From Elusimicrobiota bacterium (lineage in GTDB: Bacteria > Elusimicrobiota > Elusimicrobia > O2-12-FULL-59-9), in contig JACQRQ010000196.1 of assembly GCA_016206405.1 (NCBI GenBank), forward strand, positions 1 to 8,620: 8,620 bases of DNA. Direction: 5' to 3'. Under the pieces are notes generated by a model. The model was not told where the DNA came from and did not search any database. It was given only the letters and a program-made list of their open reading frames with translations. Position numbers and translations under genes: made by a program. Positions 6,230 through 8,620 of the stretch are shown one piece after another. How positions within the stretch are numbered: the first letter of the stretch is position 1; each line of letters begins with the position of its first letter.

Positions 6230-6442
6230 TTACGAGCACCTCGGCCACACGCAGGTTTCGATGATGCCTTCGTTCTCGGAGGAAACCGGGAGCGCAGCCA
6301 AAGTGAAGGGTTCAGCCTTCGTCGTAATGACGGTTTCCATTCGGCAGGTGTTGGGCCACACGCAGGGTTGAATTTGCGCCGTCTGGGTGGGACCGCTTTG
6401 AGGCATCGAACTCAGAACCAAGGTCATTAGAATTTGCATCAT
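6230..6442 (-). CDS. Small hypothetical protein with duplicated CVWP cysteine motif
   Basis: I do not recognise this 70-residue protein. Coding status rests on the consensus Shine-Dalgarno sequence AAGGAGG 8 nt before the ATG at 6442 and on an internal repeat at protein level: IQPCVWPNTC (residues 24-33) and IETCVWPRC (61-69). The four cysteines (27, 33, 64, 69) form two Cys-x4/5-Cys pairs, each holding Val-Trp-Pro, as expected for a disulfide or metal-binding knuckle. The N-terminus (MMQILMTLVLSSM) is hydrophobic but short and lacks positive charge, so export is uncertain. ATG 6439 is an alternative start. Between the motifs is an unremarkable stretch. The stop codon falls at the boundary of the inverted-repeat element, so the protein may have been shortened. 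It lies about 100 bp downstream of the acyl-CoA dehydrogenase. Confidence 0.65.
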   Translation of the reverse strand: MMQILMTLVLSSMPQSGPTQTAQIQPCVWPNTCRMETVITTKAEPFTLAALPVSSENEGIIETCVWPRCS

Positions 6443-6450
6443 AGTGTTGT

Positions 6451-6457
6451 CCTCCTT
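6451..6457 (-). promoter_or_regulatory. Consensus ribosome binding site of the small cysteine protein
   Basis: AAGGAGG on the minus strand, 8 nt from the ATG at 6442. It is the only full Shine-Dalgarno match I see before any gene in this window and is the main reason for accepting the small gene. Confidence 0.8.
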
Positions 6458-6468
6458 CTTGCCCTTTC

Positions 6469-6474
6469 ATTGTA
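6469..6474 (-). promoter_or_regulatory. Possible -10 box (TACAAT) for the small cysteine protein
   Basis: TACAAT lies 26 nt upstream of the ATG and differs from consensus at one position; a start about 7 nt later would leave a leader of roughly 19-20 nt containing the ribosome binding site. No matching -35 hexamer is present at 16-18 bp. The palindrome at 6499-6510 lies about 25 bp upstream, where a regulator could act. Confidence 0.35.
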
Positions 6475-6498
6475 GCTGGAAAGAGGCGCAAGGACCTA

Positions 6499-6510
6499 TG
6501 ACCCCGGTCA
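6499..6510 (-). promoter_or_regulatory. Candidate operator TGACCGGGGTCA
   Basis: A 12-bp palindrome (TGACC, 2-bp centre, GGTCA) lies between the acyl-CoA dehydrogenase and the small cysteine protein. It shares the pattern TGACCGRRRTCA with two other sites in this window (6548-6559 and 8575-8586). The cognate regulator is unknown and is not in the window. Confidence 0.4.
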
Positions 6511-6543
6511 ACGCCAGGATGTGATTCGCGTCATTGAGCGATG

Positions 6544-7707
6544 TTATTGATTTCGGTCAATGCGGTGTGATTTGAGGATTTCTCGGGAAATGACCATGCG
6601 TTGGGCCTCGGAGGTTCCTTCATAAATCTCCGTCACCCGGGCATCGCGGAAAAAGCGTTCGACGGCGTATTCGCGGCTGTAGCCGTTGGCGCCGTGAATC
6701 TGGACGGCTTGGTAGGCCACCCGGTTGGCGCACTCGGACGCCGCCAGCTTGGCCATGGAAATCTCTTTGGAGCAGCGCAGGCCCTTGTCCTTCATCCACG
6801 CGGCCCGATAGGTGAGCAGGCGGGCGGACTCGATTTGGAGGGCCATGTCGGCCAGCTTGAATTGGACGGCCTGAAAACCCGAGATGGGCGCTCCGAATTG
6901 GATCCTGGTTTTTGAATAAGCCAGGGCTTTTTCGTAGGCGGCTTGGGCGATGCCGACGGCCTGGGCGGCGATGCCGATGCGCCCATTGTCCAATAGATTC
7001 AGGGCGATTTTAAATCCTTCGTTTTCGCGGCCCAGAAGCGCGGATTTCGGCACACGGCAATTTTGCAGGGAGAGTTCCCGGGTGTCGGAGGCGCGGATGC
7101 CCATCTTCTTTTCTTTGGCGCCGATGGAAAATCCCGGCGCTCCTTTCTCCAGCAGCAGGCAGGAGATCCCCCGGCTGCCTTTGGATTTATCGGTGGAGAC
7201 GAAAAGGACGATCAGGCCGGCGATGCCGGCGTTGGTCACCCAGCTTTTGCTGCCGTTTAAAACGTAACAATCGCCGTCCGCGCGGGCGCCGCATCGCAGC
7301 GAGCCGGCGTCCGTGCCGGAAGCGGGCTCCGTGAGGGAATACGCTCCGATGATTTCCCCTCGCGCCAGCCTGGGAAGATAATTCTTTTTTTGCTCCGGCG
7401 AGCCGAATTCAAGCAGGGCGCGGCAGACCAGCGAGTTATGCACCGAGAGTCCGACCTGAAGCCCGGCGCAGGCCTTGGCCAGTTCCTCCATGACGCAGAC
7501 ATAGCTGACGGCGTCGACTTCCAATCCGCCGTGCTCCTCCGGGACCAGGAGGCCGAAATAGCCGCTGCGGCCGATTTCGGCGTAGAGCTCGGGCGGTATG
7601 GCTTCCTCGTCGTCGAAGGTCTGTGCCCTGGGCGCGACGAGGCGTTCGGCGAATTCCCGGGCGCTTTCCTGGAGCAGCTTCTGCTGTTCGTTCAGTTCGA
7701 AGTCCAT
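6544..7707 (-). CDS. Short-chain (butyryl-type) acyl-CoA dehydrogenase
   Basis: This 387-residue FAD enzyme has the normal length for the family and oxidises an acyl-CoA to the trans-2-enoyl-CoA, passing electrons to electron-transfer flavoprotein. Domains in order are an N-terminal helical domain (1-120), the middle beta-domain beginning with AYSLTEPASGTDAGS (122-136, substrate/FAD loop), and the C-terminal helical domain with RIQFG (268-272) and QIHGANGYSREY (336-347). The catalytic base is predicted to be Glu363 in IYEGTSEAQR, the position used by short- and medium-chain enzymes. Chain-length preference is inferred from overall resemblance to butyryl-CoA dehydrogenases and from pairing with hbd; branched-chain substrates cannot be excluded. 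The start lies 3 nt after the hbd stop without a strong Shine-Dalgarno sequence, so translation is probably coupled. No ETF genes are visible. The last codons overlap one copy of the TGACCGRRRTCA palindrome. Confidence 0.95.
   Translation of the reverse strand: MDFELNEQQKLLQESAREFAERLVAPRAQTFDDEEAIPPELYAEIGRSGYFGLLVPEEHGGLEVDAVSYVCVMEELAKACAGLQVGLSVHNSLVCRALLEFGSPEQKKNYLPRLARGEIIGAYSLTEPASGTDAGSLRCGARADGDCYVLNGSKSWVTNAGIAGLIVLFVSTDKSKGSRGISCLLLEKGAPGFSIGAKEKKMGIRASDTRELSLQNCRVPKSALLGRENEGFKIALNLLDNGRIGIAAQAVGIAQAAYEKALAYSKTRIQFGAPISGFQAVQFKLADMALQIESARLLTYRAAWMKDKGLRCSKEISMAKLAASECANRVAYQAVQIHGANGYSREYAVERFFRDARVTEIYEGTSEAQRMVISREILKSHRIDRNQ
6548..6559 (-). promoter_or_regulatory. Candidate operator TGACCGAAATCA overlapping the acyl-CoA dehydrogenase stop region
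   Basis: This copy of TGACCGRRRTCA is embedded in the last codons of the acyl-CoA dehydrogenase (Ile-Asp-Arg-Asn-Gln). With one more base each side it reads TTGA-N6-TCAA. It lies 37 bp from the copy at 6499-6510, so the two could be bound together. Because it is coding, chance is a serious alternative. Confidence 0.3.
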
Positions 7708-7710
7708 GGG

Positions 7711-8562
7711 TCAAGGGTACTCGTAAAATCCGCGGCCGCTCTTTCTGCCGAGCTTGCCCTCGGAGACGAGCCGGGCCAGAAGCGGGCAGGGACGGTATTT
7801 GTCGTCCCTAAATCCCTGGTGGAGAATTTCAAGGATGGAGAGGCAAACGTCGAGGCCGATGTAGTCGGCCAGGGCCAGCGGGCCCATCGGATGCGACATG
7901 CCGAGCACCATCACGGCGTCGATGTCCTCTTTGGCGGCCAGGCCCTCCATCAGAGCGAAGCAGGCCTCGTTGATCATGGGCATCAAGATGCGGTTGGCGA
8001 TGAAGCCGGGCCGGTCCTCGGATTGCACCGGGGTCTTGCCGAGCTTTAGGCAGATTTCCTTGATGGTTTGGATCGTTTCCGGCGACGTGTCGCGCGCGGA
8101 GATCACCTCCACGAGCTTCATGACGGGGACCGGATTCATGAAATGCATGCCGGCCACTTGGCCGCCGCGGCGCGTGGCCGAGGCCAACTCCGAGATGGGA
8201 ATCGAGGAGGTGTTTGAAGCCAGAATGGCCGCCGGGGCGCACAGGGAATCGAGGGATTTAAAGAGGTTCTTTTTAACTTCCCGGTCCTCGAACACGGCTT
8301 CCACGACGAGGTCCGCCCCGGAGGCGGAGGCGAGGTCGGTGGAGGTCCGGATGGCGTTTAGGGTTTGCGCGGCCTTCTCGGCGGTCAGAAGGTTTTTTTT
8401 TAGCATGCGCCCCAGATTGGCTTCGACGGCCGCCCTGGCTTTGAGCAGGGCGGGCTCGGAGCTGTCGATGAGGGCCACGGGGTAGCCGGCCTGGGCGAAG
8501 ACGTGGGCGATGCCGTTGCCCATCGTCCCGGCGCCCACCACGGCCACTTTCTTAATTTCCAT
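7711..8562 (-). CDS. hbd: 3-hydroxybutyryl-CoA dehydrogenase
   Basis: This 283-residue protein has the standard length of the stand-alone short-chain 3-hydroxyacyl-CoA dehydrogenase and interconverts acetoacetyl-CoA and 3-hydroxybutyryl-CoA using NAD(P)H. The N-terminal Rossmann fold shows GAGTMG (10-15) and an acidic residue (Asp33) at the end of the second strand, which favours NAD. Active-site residues align with those of the human enzyme: Ser119 in SNTSS, His140 in GMHFMNPVPVMKLVEVI, Glu152 in the same segment, and Asn190 in PGFIANRIL. The C-terminal dimerisation domain ends in the conserved GRKSGRGFYEYP. An AAGG Shine-Dalgarno core lies 5 nt before the ATG. The acyl-CoA dehydrogenase follows immediately, so the pair covers two of the steps linking acetoacetyl-CoA and butyryl-CoA. 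The direction in vivo (beta-oxidation or butyrate formation) cannot be decided here. Confidence 0.96.
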   Translation of the reverse strand: MEIKKVAVVGAGTMGNGIAHVFAQAGYPVALIDSSEPALLKARAAVEANLGRMLKKNLLTAEKAAQTLNAIRTSTDLASASGADLVVEAVFEDREVKKNLFKSLDSLCAPAAILASNTSSIPISELASATRRGGQVAGMHFMNPVPVMKLVEVISARDTSPETIQTIKEICLKLGKTPVQSEDRPGFIANRILMPMINEACFALMEGLAAKEDIDAVMVLGMSHPMGPLALADYIGLDVCLSILEILHQGFRDDKYRPCPLLARLVSEGKLGRKSGRGFYEYP

Positions 8563-8574
8563 ATGAACCTTGGC

Positions 8575-8586
8575 TGACCGGAGTCA
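8575..8586 (+). promoter_or_regulatory. Candidate operator TGACCGGAGTCA before hbd
   Basis: This palindrome spans the stop codon of the preceding gene and lies 12 bp upstream of the hbd ATG. It differs from the site at 6499-6510 by one base when read on the plus strand. In RNA its CTGAC/GTCAG arms could also make a small 5-bp hairpin over the intercistronic junction. Confidence 0.4.
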
Positions 8587-8620
8587 GCGTCCGATGAGGC
8601 GCTGGACGGCGTCTATGTCG
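8584..8620 (-). CDS. C-terminal end of an unidentified upstream gene
   Basis: Only the last 11 codons and a TGA stop are visible, ending in DIDAVQRLIGR. The stop is 21 nt before the hbd ATG and on the same strand, so it is probably co-transcribed with hbd. A thiolase, enoyl-CoA hydratase or ETF subunit would fit the context, but the peptide is too short to identify. Confidence 0.5.
   Translation of the reverse strand, partial: DIDAVQRLIGR

Noticed and set aside
7390..8485. Plus-strand open frames of 219 and 195 codons opposite hbd and the acyl-CoA dehydrogenase
   Set aside because: Both lie fully over well-identified enzymes on the other strand and show no motif or ribosome binding site of their own.

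Overview
The window is GC-rich, and every gene I can support reads on the minus strand. The organism looks like a Gram-negative-type (diderm) bacterium: one gene encodes a predicted outer-membrane beta-barrel with a Sec signal, and two secreted proteins would act in the periplasm. I cannot name the taxon. An uncultured lineage such as Elusimicrobiota is possible from the general style of the proteins and intergenic repeats, but this is a weak impression only. The long plus-strand frames are shadows of the minus-strand genes.

In transcription order (high to low coordinates), the window opens with the last codons of an unidentified gene. Next comes a tight two-gene unit, a 3-hydroxybutyryl-CoA dehydrogenase (hbd) followed 3 nt later by a short-chain acyl-CoA dehydrogenase. 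These catalyse two steps of the short-chain beta-oxidation or butyryl-CoA pathway, with the crotonase step missing from view. A 12-bp palindrome, TGACCGRRRTCA, occurs just before hbd, over the last codons of the acyl-CoA dehydrogenase, and again about 40 bp beyond it. It is a candidate operator for this unit.

After this, a 70-residue cysteine/tryptophan protein of unknown function follows, with the only textbook Shine-Dalgarno sequence in the window. A roughly 180-bp inverted-repeat element built from an 8-bp repeat (AGTGGTAN) fills the gap exactly between that gene's stop and the start of trmL, a tRNA wobble-base 2'-O-methyltransferase. Between trmL and the next gene lies a three-segment palindrome that can fold in two mutually exclusive ways.

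The left half is devoted to the cell envelope. A 707-residue porin-like protein carries an unusual long N-terminal extension and a second signal-peptide-like segment in its interior. It is followed by two overlapping TldD/PmbA-family genes, both with Sec signal peptides. The first keeps the complete metallopeptidase site. The second, which runs off the left edge, has lost it (HEILGH replaced by NQLLAR). They look like an exported active/pseudoenzyme pair, analogous in logic to cytoplasmic TldD/TldE but probably derived by tandem duplication. The first of the pair has a near-consensus promoter so close to its ATG that its mRNA is predicted to be leaderless.
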